Source: Phytopseudomonas dryadis
Lineage (GTDB): Bacteria > Pseudomonadota > Gammaproteobacteria > Pseudomonadales > Pseudomonadaceae
Length of the DNA stretch: 64,000 nucleotides
Reading direction: 5' to 3'
Assembly (NCBI RefSeq): GCF_004327355.1
Contig: NZ_QJUM01000002.1
Coordinates: forward strand, 62,001 to 126,000
Shown here: positions 7,645-16,266 of the stretch, piece after piece
Layout of the letters: every line of letters begins with the position of its first letter
Position numbering within the stretch: the stretch's first letter is position 1
The notes under the pieces: generated by a model
The model's input: only the letters and a program-made list of their open reading frames with translations
The model's database searches: none
What the model was told of the DNA's origin: nothing
Position numbers and translations under genes: made by a program

Positions 7645-8014
7645 CTACCTCGTTCTTATAGCAGCCCGTCGAATCGGCAGCCGACTGGCAACATCGAGCA
7701 ACAACCCTACCATTCTGGCCGAAAGAAGGAAGCGCAGCGCACTGATGTTGCCTATCGAGCTCATTCATGAAGGCCGTTCGGGCACAGCGGCAGACATCCG
7801 TCAGGGACTGACCGACAGGTCATGTCCGGGCGCGATTTGTTAGCCGAACTCCCCCATCGGGGGGCGGTCAGTATCGAGGAAGCGGCAGGTCGCAACGCGG
7901 CATTGAGACGCGCATCCGGCCCCCGTCAACGACCCTGTCGGCACCTGTCCCGGTTGCTGGCTACGCTTATGGCGTCGACAGCCGTTCTGTCGCCGTCATC
8001 ATGGAGGATTCTGC
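7645..8014. other. 370 bp intergenic region between divergent GST and fadE genes
   Basis: I see no convincing gene here. It must hold the promoters for the GST gene (minus) and fadE (plus). The only marked feature is a short GC palindrome, CCCCCATCGGGGG, at about 7851-7863. I looked for a PsrA-type GAAAC-N4-GTTTC operator, which would be expected for a fatty-acid gene, and found none. Confidence 0.4.
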
Positions 8015-10462
8015 ATGCTCGCTGTCTGGTTGCTCGTTCTGGTTGTCGGCACGGCCTACCTGGCCCACCGTCGCACGGCGCCCCTGCCCGCCCTGACCAT
8101 AGTCGCCGTCTACCTGCTCGCCATGGGCGCCTACAGCCACGCGCCCGGCTGGCTGCTGGTGATCTTCTGGCTGCTGTGGCTTGCCGTGGCCATCCCGCTG
8201 GCGATGCCGGAGCTGCGCCGCAAACATTTCACCGCCCCGCTGTTCGCCTGGTTCCAGAAGGTACTGCCGCCCATGTCGGCCACCGAGAAGGACGCCATCG
8301 AGGCCGGCACCGTGTGGTGGGACGGCGAGCTGTTCAGCGGCCGGCCGGACTGGGACAAGTTGCTGGCCTACCCCAAGGCACGCCTGACCGACGAGGAGCA
8401 AGCCTTCATCGATGGCCCCACCGAGGAGCTCTGCGCCCTGGTCAGCGACTGGGACATCGGCCAGCGCATGGACCTGCCCGCCGAAGCCTGGGCGCATATC
8501 AAGCAGCACGGCTTCTTCGCCCTGATCATTCCCAAGGAATACGGCGGCAAGGGTTTCTCCGCCTACGCCCACTCCCAGGTCGCGATGAAGCTGGCCACCC
8601 GCAGCGGCGACCTGGCCTCCACGGTAATGGTGCCCAACTCCCTCGGCCCGGCCGAACTGCTGCTGCACTACGGCACCGAAGCGCAACGCAACCACTACCT
8701 GCCACGCCTGGCCCGTGGCGATGACATCCCCTGCTTCGCCCTGACCGGGCCGATGGCCGGCTCCGATGCCGGCGCCATGCCCGACAGCGGCGTGATCTGC
8801 AAAGGCCAGTGGAACGGCGAGGAAGTCATCGGCCTGCGCCTGAACTGGGAAAAGCGCTACATCACCCTCGGCCCGGTGGCGACCCTGCTCGGCGTCGCAT
8901 TCAAGGCCTACGACCCGGAACACCTGCTCGGCGACAAGGAAGAACTGGGCATCAGCCTGGCGCTGATCCCCACCGACACCCCCGGGGTGGAGATCGGCCG
9001 CCGCCACCTGCCGCTCGGCGCCGCGTTCATGAACGGCCCCAACGCCGGCAAGGACGTATTCGTCCCCCTCGATTACCTGATTGGCGGGCCGGACTACCTC
9101 GGCAAGGGCTGGATGATGCTGATGAACTGCCTGTCGGTCGGCCGTTCCATCTCGCTGCCCGCGGTCGGCACCGGCGCCGCCAAGTACACCAGCCTGGTCA
9201 CCGGCCAGTACGCGCAGATCCGCGAGCAGTTCAACGTGCCGCTGTCCGCCTTCGAAGGCATCCAGGAAGCCCTGGCGCGCATCGGCGGCAACGCCTGGCT
9301 GATGGACAGCGCCCGTATCCTCACCGCCAACGCGGTGGATCTGGGCGAGAAGCCCTCGGTGCTGTCGGCCATTCTCAAGTACCACCTGACCGAACGCGGT
9401 CGCGAATGCATCAGCCACGCCATGGACGTGCACGGCGGCAAGGGCATCATCATGGGCCCGAGCAACTACCTCGGCCGTTCCTGGCAGGGGGCGCCGATCT
9501 TCATCACCGTCGAGGGAGCCAATATCCTCTCGCGCAACCTGATGATCTTCGGCCAGGGCGCCATCCGCTGCCATCCCTACGTGCTCAAGGAAATGGCCCT
9601 GGCCGGCCGCGAGGATCGCGACGAAGCCCTGCTGGAGTTCGACGACCTGCTGCTGCAGCACATCGGCTTCGCCGTGAGCAACGCGGCCAGCACCCTGATC
9701 CTCGGCCTGAGCCTGGGTACCCTGGGCAAGGTGCCCGGCGACGCCCTCAGCCGTCCGTACTTCCGCGCCCTCAACCGCCTGGCCGCGGCCTTCGCCATGC
9801 TCGCCGACTGCAGCATGATGCTGCTCGGCGGCGAACTGAAGCGCCGCGAGCGCCTGTCCGCGCGCCTCGGCGACGCCCTCAGCCACCTGTATCTCGCCTC
9901 GGCAGCGCTCAAGCGCTACCACGACCAGGACTACCCGGAGCATTCCCGTCCCCTGTTGCGCTGGGCCCTGGAAGAGAGCCTGAGCAAGGCCGAACAGGCG
10001 CTGGAGGGGTTGCTCGGCAACTTCCCCAGCCGCGTCCTGGGCTGCCTGCTGCACGTACTGGTGTTCCCGTTCGGCCGCCGCCATACCGGGCCCAGCGACG
10101 CGCTGGATGCCCAGGTGGCCGCCATCATCGGCCGCAATGCCGGGGACCCGGCCCTGGAAGAGCTGCTCGAGGGCTGCTTCCGCCCGAGCGCCGGCGACGA
10201 CCCGGTCGCCGCACTGCAACAGGCCATGAACCTGCTGCATGACGTCCAGCCCCTGCAGAAAAAACTGCGCAAGGCGGTCAAGGCAGGCCAGGTCCGGGAA
10301 ACGCCCGGGCAGAGCGAGATCGACAGCGCCGTCGCCGCCGGCGTGCTCAGTGCCGAAGAAGGCCAGAGCCTGCAGCAGGCCGAGACGGCCCGGCGCGTGG
10401 TGATCGACGTCGACGACTTCAGCAAGGAGGAACTGCTGCCCAGCGCGGGCAAGATCCGCTAA
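8015..10462 (+). CDS. fadE: FadE, membrane-associated acyl-CoA dehydrogenase
   Basis: FadE catalyses the first step of beta-oxidation, oxidising acyl-CoA to trans-2-enoyl-CoA with FAD. The 815-residue product matches the unusual length of the FadE type (E. coli FadE is 814), far longer than classical acyl-CoA dehydrogenases. An N-terminal hydrophobic region (about residues 1-70) precedes the dehydrogenase core. That core contains PKEYGGKGFSAYAHSQ, the CFALTGPMAGSDAGAM FAD-binding block, and AMDVHGGKGIIMGPSNYLG. A C-terminal FadE-specific domain of about 250 residues follows. An ATG preceded by GGAGG defines the start. A strong terminator follows at 10482. Confidence 0.96.
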   Translation: MLAVWLLVLVVGTAYLAHRRTAPLPALTIVAVYLLAMGAYSHAPGWLLVIFWLLWLAVAIPLAMPELRRKHFTAPLFAWFQKVLPPMSATEKDAIEAGTVWWDGELFSGRPDWDKLLAYPKARLTDEEQAFIDGPTEELCALVSDWDIGQRMDLPAEAWAHIKQHGFFALIIPKEYGGKGFSAYAHSQVAMKLATRSGDLASTVMVPNSLGPAELLLHYGTEAQRNHYLPRLARGDDIPCFALTGPMAGSDAGAMPDSGVICKGQWNGEEVIGLRLNWEKRYITLGPVATLLGVAFKAYDPEHLLGDKEELGISLALIPTDTPGVEIGRRHLPLGAAFMNGPNAGKDVFVPLDYLIGGPDYLGKGWMMLMNCLSVGRSISLPAVGTGAAKYTSLVTGQYAQIREQFNVPLSAFEGIQEALARIGGNAWLMDSARILTANAVDLGEKPSVLSAILKYHLTERGRECISHAMDVHGGKGIIMGPSNYLGRSWQGAPIFITVEGANILSRNLMIFGQGAIRCHPYVLKEMALAGREDRDEALLEFDDLLLQHIGFAVSNAASTLILGLSLGTLGKVPGDALSRPYFRALNRLAAAFAMLADCSMMLLGGELKRRERLSARLGDALSHLYLASAALKRYHDQDYPEHSRPLLRWALEESLSKAEQALEGLLGNFPSRVLGCLLHVLVFPFGRRHTGPSDALDAQVAAIIGRNAGDPALEELLEGCFRPSAGDDPVAALQQAMNLLHDVQPLQKKLRKAVKAGQVRETPGQSEIDSAVAAGVLSAEEGQSLQQAETARRVVIDVDDFSKEELLPSAGKIR

Positions 10463-10481
10463 CCCCGGCCAGGCACGACAG

Positions 10482-10518
10482 CGGGCGCCTGGAGCTCTAT
10501 ACTCCGGCGCCCGTTTTA
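10482..10518 (+). terminator. Terminator after fadE
   Basis: CGGGCGCC (10482-10489) pairs with GGCGCCCG (10506-10513), with inner GGAG/CTCC pairing, followed by TTTT. It stands 20 bases past the fadE stop and before the next start at 10536, so the downstream gene probably has its own promoter or depends on read-through. Confidence 0.75.
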
Positions 10519-10535
10519 CTTACAGGACCGCTGAC

Positions 10536-10946
10536 ATGGCCAACGCCCACCTCGATCACCACCTCGCCCTGCTCGCCCACCTGCGCAGCATCCTGGTCGC
10601 CCTGGGTGAAGCCGAACAGATTCTCGACGACAGCCACGCCAACTTCCTCGAGCGCTATGACGAACTGCTCGCCGAGCTGCCCGTGGATCAGGAGAACAGT
10701 CAGTACCTGGGCCAGGATCTGATCAGCCAGATCTTCCAGCGCTACCCGCAGATCGCCCACCTGGTACCGCGCGACCTGTTGTGGTTCTTCGGTGGCGACT
10801 GCCTGCACTTCATGCCGGACGAAGAGATCGAGATGTACCAGCAACTCGAGGAGCACCGCTTCGCCGCCCTGGAAGACGACGAACCCTTCGACTGGAACCA
10901 GGAAAAGCAGCTGCTGGCCCTGCCGCCCCACAGCAGCAAGCACTGA
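10536..10946 (+). CDS. Conserved hypothetical protein (PA2816-like), PhoP/PhoQ-type short acidic protein
   Basis: I recognise this 136-residue soluble, acidic protein only as a conserved Pseudomonas gene that follows fadE. It is rich in Leu, Asp and Glu, with helical segments (HLALLAHLRSILVALGEAEQ and ERYDELLAELP) and a conserved WFFGGDCLHFMPDEE block. There is no signal peptide or membrane segment. It starts 15 bases after the fadE terminator and marks the left border of the 18.5 kb accessory insert. The PhoP/PhoQ wording in the call is not supported by any motif; the function should be regarded as unknown. Confidence 0.8.
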   Translation: MANAHLDHHLALLAHLRSILVALGEAEQILDDSHANFLERYDELLAELPVDQENSQYLGQDLISQIFQRYPQIAHLVPRDLLWFFGGDCLHFMPDEEIEMYQQLEEHRFAALEDDEPFDWNQEKQLLALPPHSSKH

Positions 10947-10997
10947 GTCCGAACGAAAACGCCGCTGAAATACCACGCAGCCCGGGACGGCGGCGGC

Positions 10998-11891
10998 CTA
11001 GTGCCCGGATGCAGGCGGCTGGAAGATACGCATTGTCCGGAGCTGCTCTATCACCCAGGCGGCGCGGGCCGAGAGTGGCCATTCCGAACGATGGATCAGC
11101 CAGAGCGTGTCGACCACCGAGGCAGCGCCCGAGACCACGCTGATGGCTTCCGCCCGGGCGAAGGCCAGGCGGGCGTATTTCGGTATGACGGTGAACCCAA
11201 GGCCGCGGGCAACGGGCTCCAGTATCAGGCCGATCTGGTTGCTGAAACCGTGGCAAGGCAGGTTTCCCACGCCTGGGTTACCGGGAAAGCGTCGGCTTAA
11301 CAGGCGCGTGGCCATTGCCTGCCCATCGGGGTGGTCGATGAAGCCAAGCCGCTCGAGATCCTCCCAGCTCTCCACGTTCTCCCTGGCTGGCACGACGAGC
11401 TCTAGGGAATCCTCGAAGAACGGCTGTGCCGCGATGCGCGGATCGTCGGGCTTGAGCGTGACCAGGCCCAGTTCGTACTGTTTGCGCAGTACGGCCTCCA
11501 GCGTCTCGGGGTCGGGCGCGAAACGATGGCGAATGACCAGACCGCGATGCGCCTGCTGCAACGCCAGCAGGATGGGATAGAGGGCGAGCCCGACGCTGCC
11601 CGGCGTGATCAGGCTGATTTCGCCGCTGCCGACCTGGCCATCGGCCAGGCGCATCCGCAGGCGCTTGTCCGCCTGGCCGATCTCGGCGCAATAGTCCAGC
11701 AAGGCTGCGCCGGCCGGCGTCATCTCGATCTGCCGGGGCCGGCGGATAAGCAGTGGACCGAGCTGTTCTTCGAGGTGCCGCACATGCTGACTCACGGCCG
11801 CCTGGGTCAGGCCCAGGCGCTCGGCGGCACGGGTGAAGCCGCCCATCTCGACCAGGGTGGCGAAGGTTCTCAGCCACTGCGGATTGAGCAT
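10998..11891 (-). CDS. LysR-family transcriptional regulator
   Basis: The 297-residue protein has an N-terminal winged helix (LNPQWLRTFATLVEMGGFTRAAERLGLTQ, helix-turn-helix at about 18-37) and a periplasmic-binding-like effector domain from about residue 90. The family binds T-N11-A sites and responds to small-molecule inducers. It is divergent from the oxidoreductase gene at 12224, the usual layout for a LysR regulator of that target. It is the first gene of the accessory block, and its stop lies 51 bases from the core gene at 10946. The inducer is unknown. Confidence 0.92.
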   Translation of the reverse strand: MLNPQWLRTFATLVEMGGFTRAAERLGLTQAAVSQHVRHLEEQLGPLLIRRPRQIEMTPAGAALLDYCAEIGQADKRLRMRLADGQVGSGEISLITPGSVGLALYPILLALQQAHRGLVIRHRFAPDPETLEAVLRKQYELGLVTLKPDDPRIAAQPFFEDSLELVVPARENVESWEDLERLGFIDHPDGQAMATRLLSRRFPGNPGVGNLPCHGFSNQIGLILEPVARGLGFTVIPKYARLAFARAEAISVVSGAASVVDTLWLIHRSEWPLSARAAWVIEQLRTMRIFQPPASGH

Positions 11892-12223
11892 AAGTAAATT
11901 TTATGTGTTCGATAAGGATCCATTAGATTTCATCTTGCTCATTCCTGTCTAACCTTGTCAAACCAGCCTGCCGCGAGCCCCTCCCGTGACGTGTCCCCAT
12001 CCACGCAGCTTTTCACAGTCCATGTCTGCCTCCATGATCCAGGCTTCGAAGGCCTGGCGGCGAAAACCGCCGCTGCAGGCGGCAAGCAGCACATGCCGAT
12101 ACACGAGTGCTTCCCCGGCGAAAGCCCTGGCGCAGGACCTGCGGTTCGGCGCCATCCCGGGAAGCTGCAGCCACAGCCATGAACCGACCTATCCGACCGG
12201 GGCCTACCAGTAGGAGCACAAGC
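11892..12223. other. 332 bp divergent intergenic region between LysR and oxidoreductase genes
   Basis: The first 50 bases are strikingly AT-rich for this genome (AAATTTTATGTG, then GATAAGGATCCATTAGAT) and probably hold the LysR binding site and divergent promoters. The remaining 250 bases can be read as short open frames on both strands, for example a minus-strand stretch containing GGFRRQAFEAWIMEA, but none has a convincing start or ribosome-binding site. It may be a decayed gene fragment; I cannot name it. Confidence 0.4.
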
Positions 12224-13213
12224 ATGCAGGACGAATCACTGCCCGATCATTACCGTGCATGGCGCTGGCATGGAAGCGCCGAACCGCTGGAACTGACGCT
12301 GGAGCAGGTCCCCCTGCAACCGCCCGGGGCTGGGCAAGTGCTGGTGCGCAACGCCGTGATCGGCTTGAACCCGGTCGACTGGAAGGTGCTCGGCGGCGGC
12401 CTGGTCGATTGGCGAGCGGGTCACATCGCAGGCGTCGATGGCGCGGGCGACGTGGTGGCCATCGGGCCCGACGTAGCCGAGACATGGCTGGGCCGGCGCG
12501 TGGCCTACCACACCAGCCTGCACGGCCACGGCAGCTTTGCCGAATACGCACCGGTGGCCACGCGAGCCCTGCTACGGCTGCCCGATGCGCTGGACTTCGA
12601 GGTGGCGGCCAGCTTCCCCTGCCCGGCGCTGACGGCCTGGCTGGCGATCGAGAAAGTACCGGCACAACCGGGACAGCCACTGCTGGTCAGCGGCGCTGGT
12701 GGTGCCGTCGGGCATTACCTGGTGCAGTTGGCCAACGAACGCGGCTTCGCCGTCACCGCGATGGCCAATGCCCGGCACTGGGATCGGCTGCGTACCCTGG
12801 GCGCACGCGACTGCACGGCCGGGCCACTGGCCGACGGCCAGGCCTGGAGCGGCGGCCGGCGTTTCCATGCGGTGATCGACACGGTCAGCGGCAATCATGC
12901 CGAACGCATGGCCGAGGCGCTACGCGCCAATGGTCATCTGGTCTGCATCCAGGACCGCGTGCCGCAGTGGCCATGCGCAGCTTTCGGCTTGGCCCTGTCC
13001 ATGCACGAGGTGGCGCTAGGCGCGCTGCACGTGCATGGCGACGACGAGGCCTGGGCGCGCCTGACCAGCGCCGGAGAGCGGATGCTGGACGGGATCGGCG
13101 CAGGGCGTCTGCACCCGGAGGCGCGCATCGTAGGCCGTTTCGACACGCTGGCACGGCAGCTGGAAGACCTCCGCCAGCGGAGCTTTTCCGGCAAGGCGCT
13201 GGTGCGTGTGTAA
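12224..13213 (+). CDS. Zinc-type alcohol dehydrogenase/quinone oxidoreductase (MDR superfamily)
   Basis: The 329-residue protein is a medium-chain dehydrogenase/reductase. The N-terminal GroES-like domain contains NPVDWKVLGG and GVDGAGDVVAIG. The Rossmann domain has the NAD(P)H motif SGAGGAVGHYLVQLA near residue 155. The Cys and His zinc ligands of true alcohol dehydrogenases are missing, so it is more likely a zinc-independent quinone or enone reductase. The ATG at 12224 follows TAGGAGCACAAGC; an upstream in-frame ATG at 12107 lacks any site. It leads a plus-strand set that runs through an O-methyltransferase to three exported hydrolases, and is probably the direct LysR target. Confidence 0.88.
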   Translation: MQDESLPDHYRAWRWHGSAEPLELTLEQVPLQPPGAGQVLVRNAVIGLNPVDWKVLGGGLVDWRAGHIAGVDGAGDVVAIGPDVAETWLGRRVAYHTSLHGHGSFAEYAPVATRALLRLPDALDFEVAASFPCPALTAWLAIEKVPAQPGQPLLVSGAGGAVGHYLVQLANERGFAVTAMANARHWDRLRTLGARDCTAGPLADGQAWSGGRRFHAVIDTVSGNHAERMAEALRANGHLVCIQDRVPQWPCAAFGLALSMHEVALGALHVHGDDEAWARLTSAGERMLDGIGAGRLHPEARIVGRFDTLARQLEDLRQRSFSGKALVRV

Positions 13214-13240
13214 TGACGTTATTCGATTGAGGACATCGCC

Positions 13241-13858
13241 ATGGACGCCAAGATCAACCAAGTGCTCGAGCTCTACCACGCCCGCATGCGCGAGGAGCGT
13301 GGCGCGCCCCGGGTGGAACCGCCTGGCGGCCGCGATGGCGGCCAGGATCAGCGCATGCGCGCCATCGGCCCGGAAACCGGACAACTGCTCAACATCCTCG
13401 CCAGGAGCCTGCAGGCACCGACCATCCTCGAGCTCGGCACCTCGTTCGGCTACTCCGGCATCTGGCTCGCGGAAGCGGCGCGTGCGAGCGGTGGGCGCCT
13501 GGTGACGATGGAGCTGCACGGCTACAAGTCGGCCCATGCGCAGGAGATGTCCACCCGGGCCGGGCTGGCGTCCTGCGTCGACTTCAAGGTCGGCGACGCG
13601 GTGCAGATGATCGGCGAGTTGCCAGGCCGGCTGGACTTCGTCTTCGTCGACCTGTGGAAGGATCTCTACGTGCCCTGCCTGGAAGCCTTCTACCCCAGAC
13701 TCAACCCGGGTGCGATCATCGTGGCCGACAACATGCTGCGTCCCGGCAGCGAGGACGTGCTCGCCTACGGCCGCGCCATCCGCGGCAAACCCGGCATCAG
13801 CAGCGTGCTGCTGCCAGTGGGTAGCGGCATCGAGGTCAGTCGTTATCAGCCGAGTTGA
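13241..13858 (+). CDS. O-methyltransferase (class I, COMT-like)
   Basis: This 205-residue SAM-dependent methyltransferase has motif I as ILELGTSFGYSGIWLA (about residues 62-77), an acidic end of strand beta-2 (VTMELHGYK) and the catechol-O-methyltransferase-like VFVDLWKDLY and IIVADNMLRPG blocks that bind a divalent metal. Family members methylate catechols or similar vicinal hydroxyls. It starts 27 bases after the oxidoreductase stop, so the two likely share a transcript. An aromatic substrate is suggested by the family and by the dienelactone hydrolase next door, but is inference. Confidence 0.88.
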   Translation: MDAKINQVLELYHARMREERGAPRVEPPGGRDGGQDQRMRAIGPETGQLLNILARSLQAPTILELGTSFGYSGIWLAEAARASGGRLVTMELHGYKSAHAQEMSTRAGLASCVDFKVGDAVQMIGELPGRLDFVFVDLWKDLYVPCLEAFYPRLNPGAIIVADNMLRPGSEDVLAYGRAIRGKPGISSVLLPVGSGIEVSRYQPS

Positions 13859-13936
13859 GGCGCGCCACCAGCATCGGCCGCGGCCATGCCCTGTACATCG
13901 CTCGACCAATAACCAGCCTTAAGAAAGGAGCTTACG

Positions 13937-14824
13937 ATGTCCCGACTCACCGCCAAGGATTTCCACCCCGAGCTGCTGGAGCTCTACGACTTCTACGTCC
14001 ACGGCCGGATCAGCCGGCGCGACTTCCTCGACCGCGCCGCGAAGTTCGCGGTCGGCGGATTGACCGCCGCCGCGATTCTCGCCTCGCTGAGCCCGGACTA
14101 CGCGCTGGCCCAGCAGGTGCAGTTCACCGATCCGGAGATCGTCGCCGAGTACATCCGCTACCCATCGCCGAACGGCCATGGCGAGGTGCGCGGCTACCTG
14201 GTTCGACCGGCCAAGAGCCAAGGCGCCCTGCCAGGCATCGTCGTCGTGCACGAGAATCGCGGTCTCAATCCGTACATCGAGGACGTGGCCCGGCGCGTGG
14301 CCAAAGCCGGCTTCGTCGCCCTGGCTCCCGATGGCCTGAGTTCGGTCGGCGGCTATCCGGGCAATGACGAGCAGGGTCGCGAACTGCAGCAGCAGGTCGA
14401 CCCGCAGAAGCTGATGAACGATTTCTTCGCCGCCATCGAGTTTCTCCTGGCCAGCGAACTGACCACGGACAAGGTCGGTATCACCGGCTTCTGCTACGGT
14501 GGCGGCGTCTCCCATGCGGCAGCGGTCGCCTACCCGGAACTGGCCGCCGCGGTCCCCTTCTACGGCCGCCAGGCCAGTCCCGGGGATGTGCCACGGATCA
14601 AGGCGCCGCTGCTGATCCATTTCGCCGAGACCGATCCCAACGTCAACGCCACCTGGCCGGAGTACGAGGCGGCACTGAAGGACGCCGGCACGACCTACGA
14701 GGCGTATTTCTATCCCGGTACCAACCACGGCTTCCACAACGACTCCACCCCGCGCTACGACGAGGCCGCGGCCAAGCTCGCGTGGGAACGAACCGTCGCC
14801 TGGTTCAAGCGTTATCTGGTGTAG
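13937..14824 (+). CDS. Tat-signal dienelactone hydrolase family protein
   Basis: The 295-residue alpha/beta hydrolase carries a Tat signal with an extended N-region: GRISRRDFLDRAAKF with Arg27-Arg28, then a hydrophobic stretch ending near ALAQQ. The catalytic triad of the family is visible: Cys186 (GFCYGGG), Asp233 (ETDPNVN) and His264 (NHGFHND). DLH enzymes hydrolyse dienelactones in chlorocatechol breakdown, but the exported branch has broad or unknown substrates. AAGAAAGGAGC before the ATG is a good ribosome-binding site. It is the first of three consecutive twin-arginine proteins. Confidence 0.92.
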   Translation: MSRLTAKDFHPELLELYDFYVHGRISRRDFLDRAAKFAVGGLTAAAILASLSPDYALAQQVQFTDPEIVAEYIRYPSPNGHGEVRGYLVRPAKSQGALPGIVVVHENRGLNPYIEDVARRVAKAGFVALAPDGLSSVGGYPGNDEQGRELQQQVDPQKLMNDFFAAIEFLLASELTTDKVGITGFCYGGGVSHAAAVAYPELAAAVPFYGRQASPGDVPRIKAPLLIHFAETDPNVNATWPEYEAALKDAGTTYEAYFYPGTNHGFHNDSTPRYDEAAAKLAWERTVAWFKRYLV

Positions 14825-14885
14825 CGCACGGAAACCGGGTGCAGGCGCGGCACACGACGGACACTGAAGGTCAAACAGGCGGCAG

Positions 14886-16244
14886 ATGCGATCTCGACGG
14901 GAGTTCCTGCGCACAGGACTGGTATTGGGCACTGCGGCGCTGGTGCTGCCCGGCGTAGCCTCCGGCGCCCCGCGGAACGCGGCGTCCTTCAGCGCCGGTG
15001 CCGGTCGGCAGGAGGTCGTATTCCCGAGCGGCCTCTATCCGTTGGACGGTTTTGCCGGCCAGCACGATCCGCTCGCGGTACGCGTCCTGTTGCTGGACGA
15101 CGGCGACACGCGGGCGGCCATCGCGGTCGTCGACCTGACCTCGATCTCGGCGGAGATGATCGCCGGCATGAAGGCTATCCTCGCCGAGGTCGCCGGCGTC
15201 GCAGCGGATCACGCCATCGTCTGCGCCAGCCACACCTTCTCGGCACCGCACGTGTTCAGCGGCGGCCAGGCGCCGCCCGGCACCGACACCTCGCGCAACG
15301 CAGCGGCCCTGGCGGCCTTCGAGTCGGCACTGCGGGCGGCCGCGAGGCAAGCCGTCGCCGCGCTGCAGCCGGCGCGCCTGGGGGCCGGCCAGGGCAGCAC
15401 CCGGGTCAACGTCAATCGCGATGTCGCCACGCCCCACGGCTGGTGGCTGGGCGCCAACGATGCCGGCTTCGCCGATTCCGCGGTCGGCGTGCTGCGCATC
15501 GATGGCGCCGACGGCCAACCGCTGGCGATCGTGATGAATGCCGCGGTGCAGTCCTCGGTCATGGACGGCTCCGAGCGCGCCCAGGGCGGCAAGCTGATCA
15601 GCGCCGACCTGGCCGGAGCGGCGGCGCGCCACGTCGAGGCCCATTACGGCGCCGACACGGTGGCGCTGTTCCTGGTCGGCGCGGCCGGCGACCAGGCGCC
15701 CTACCTGCAGGCCAACCGCCATGTCGTCGACGCCGACGGCCGTGCCGGCCGGGTCGACATCCACGAAGCGGGCTTCGCCCTCGTGGCTCTGCTCGGCGAA
15801 CGGCTCGGCGGCGAGGTCGTGCGCGTCGCCGAGGGCATCGCGGCACAGCCCGCGCCGCGGCTGGAGATACGCCGTGAGTCCGTGGCAGTGACCGCGCAGG
15901 CGTTCTCGCCGCGCAACGCGGCGACCGGCCCGGTCACCGCCTTCGACTACGCGCCCGGCGCGAAGACCGCACTGCCGGTACTGGTGTTGCGCCTCGGTGA
16001 CGTTGCGCTGGTGGGCGTGCAGCCTGAACTGGCCGCCAGCATCGGCGCGCAGATCCGTGCCGACTCGCCCTGGCCGCATACCCTGGTGGCGACGATGGTC
16101 GACGGCGCGGCCAAGTACATGCCCGACATGCAGAGCTACGAGCGCTACACCTACGAGGCCCGCAGTTCGCCCTACGCCCGGGGAGCGGCCGAAGCGGCGG
16201 CGACAGCGATCGTCGACCTGCTGCAACGGATGAACACACCTTGA
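14886..16244 (+). CDS. Tat-signal neutral/alkaline ceramidase-like hydrolase
   Basis: The 452-residue product begins MRSRREFLRTGLVLG, a clear Tat signal cleaved near VASGA. The mature part resembles the N-terminal catalytic domain of neutral/alkaline non-lysosomal ceramidases: conserved ASHTFSAPH (like the zinc-binding SHTHSGP region), an NAAVQSSVMD block and FLVGAAGDQAPY (similar to the NxGD catalytic stretch). True neutral ceramidases are about 650-700 residues with a C-terminal Ig-like domain; that domain is absent. Several metal-ligand positions look changed (SHTF for SHTH), so ceramidase activity is doubtful. It lies 61 bases after the dienelactone hydrolase gene and 22 before the esterase gene, in one likely operon. 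Confidence 0.75.
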   Translation: MRSRREFLRTGLVLGTAALVLPGVASGAPRNAASFSAGAGRQEVVFPSGLYPLDGFAGQHDPLAVRVLLLDDGDTRAAIAVVDLTSISAEMIAGMKAILAEVAGVAADHAIVCASHTFSAPHVFSGGQAPPGTDTSRNAAALAAFESALRAAARQAVAALQPARLGAGQGSTRVNVNRDVATPHGWWLGANDAGFADSAVGVLRIDGADGQPLAIVMNAAVQSSVMDGSERAQGGKLISADLAGAAARHVEAHYGADTVALFLVGAAGDQAPYLQANRHVVDADGRAGRVDIHEAGFALVALLGERLGGEVVRVAEGIAAQPAPRLEIRRESVAVTAQAFSPRNAATGPVTAFDYAPGAKTALPVLVLRLGDVALVGVQPELAASIGAQIRADSPWPHTLVATMVDGAAKYMPDMQSYERYTYEARSSPYARGAAEAAATAIVDLLQRMNTP

Positions 16245-16266
16245 GAATCGAAGCGGAGAACACGCC

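Noticed and set aside
7645..8014. A PsrA or FadR operator before fadE
   Set aside because: No sequence near the GAAAC-N4-GTTTC pattern was seen on either strand.
11955..12213. Small genes between LysR and the oxidoreductase
   Set aside because: Short frames exist on both strands but none has a ribosome-binding site or recognisable domain; the region is recorded as a possible decayed fragment only.
14886..16244. Calling this gene a true neutral ceramidase
   Set aside because: The C-terminal domain is missing and zinc-ligand positions look altered, so only a ceramidase-like fold is claimed.
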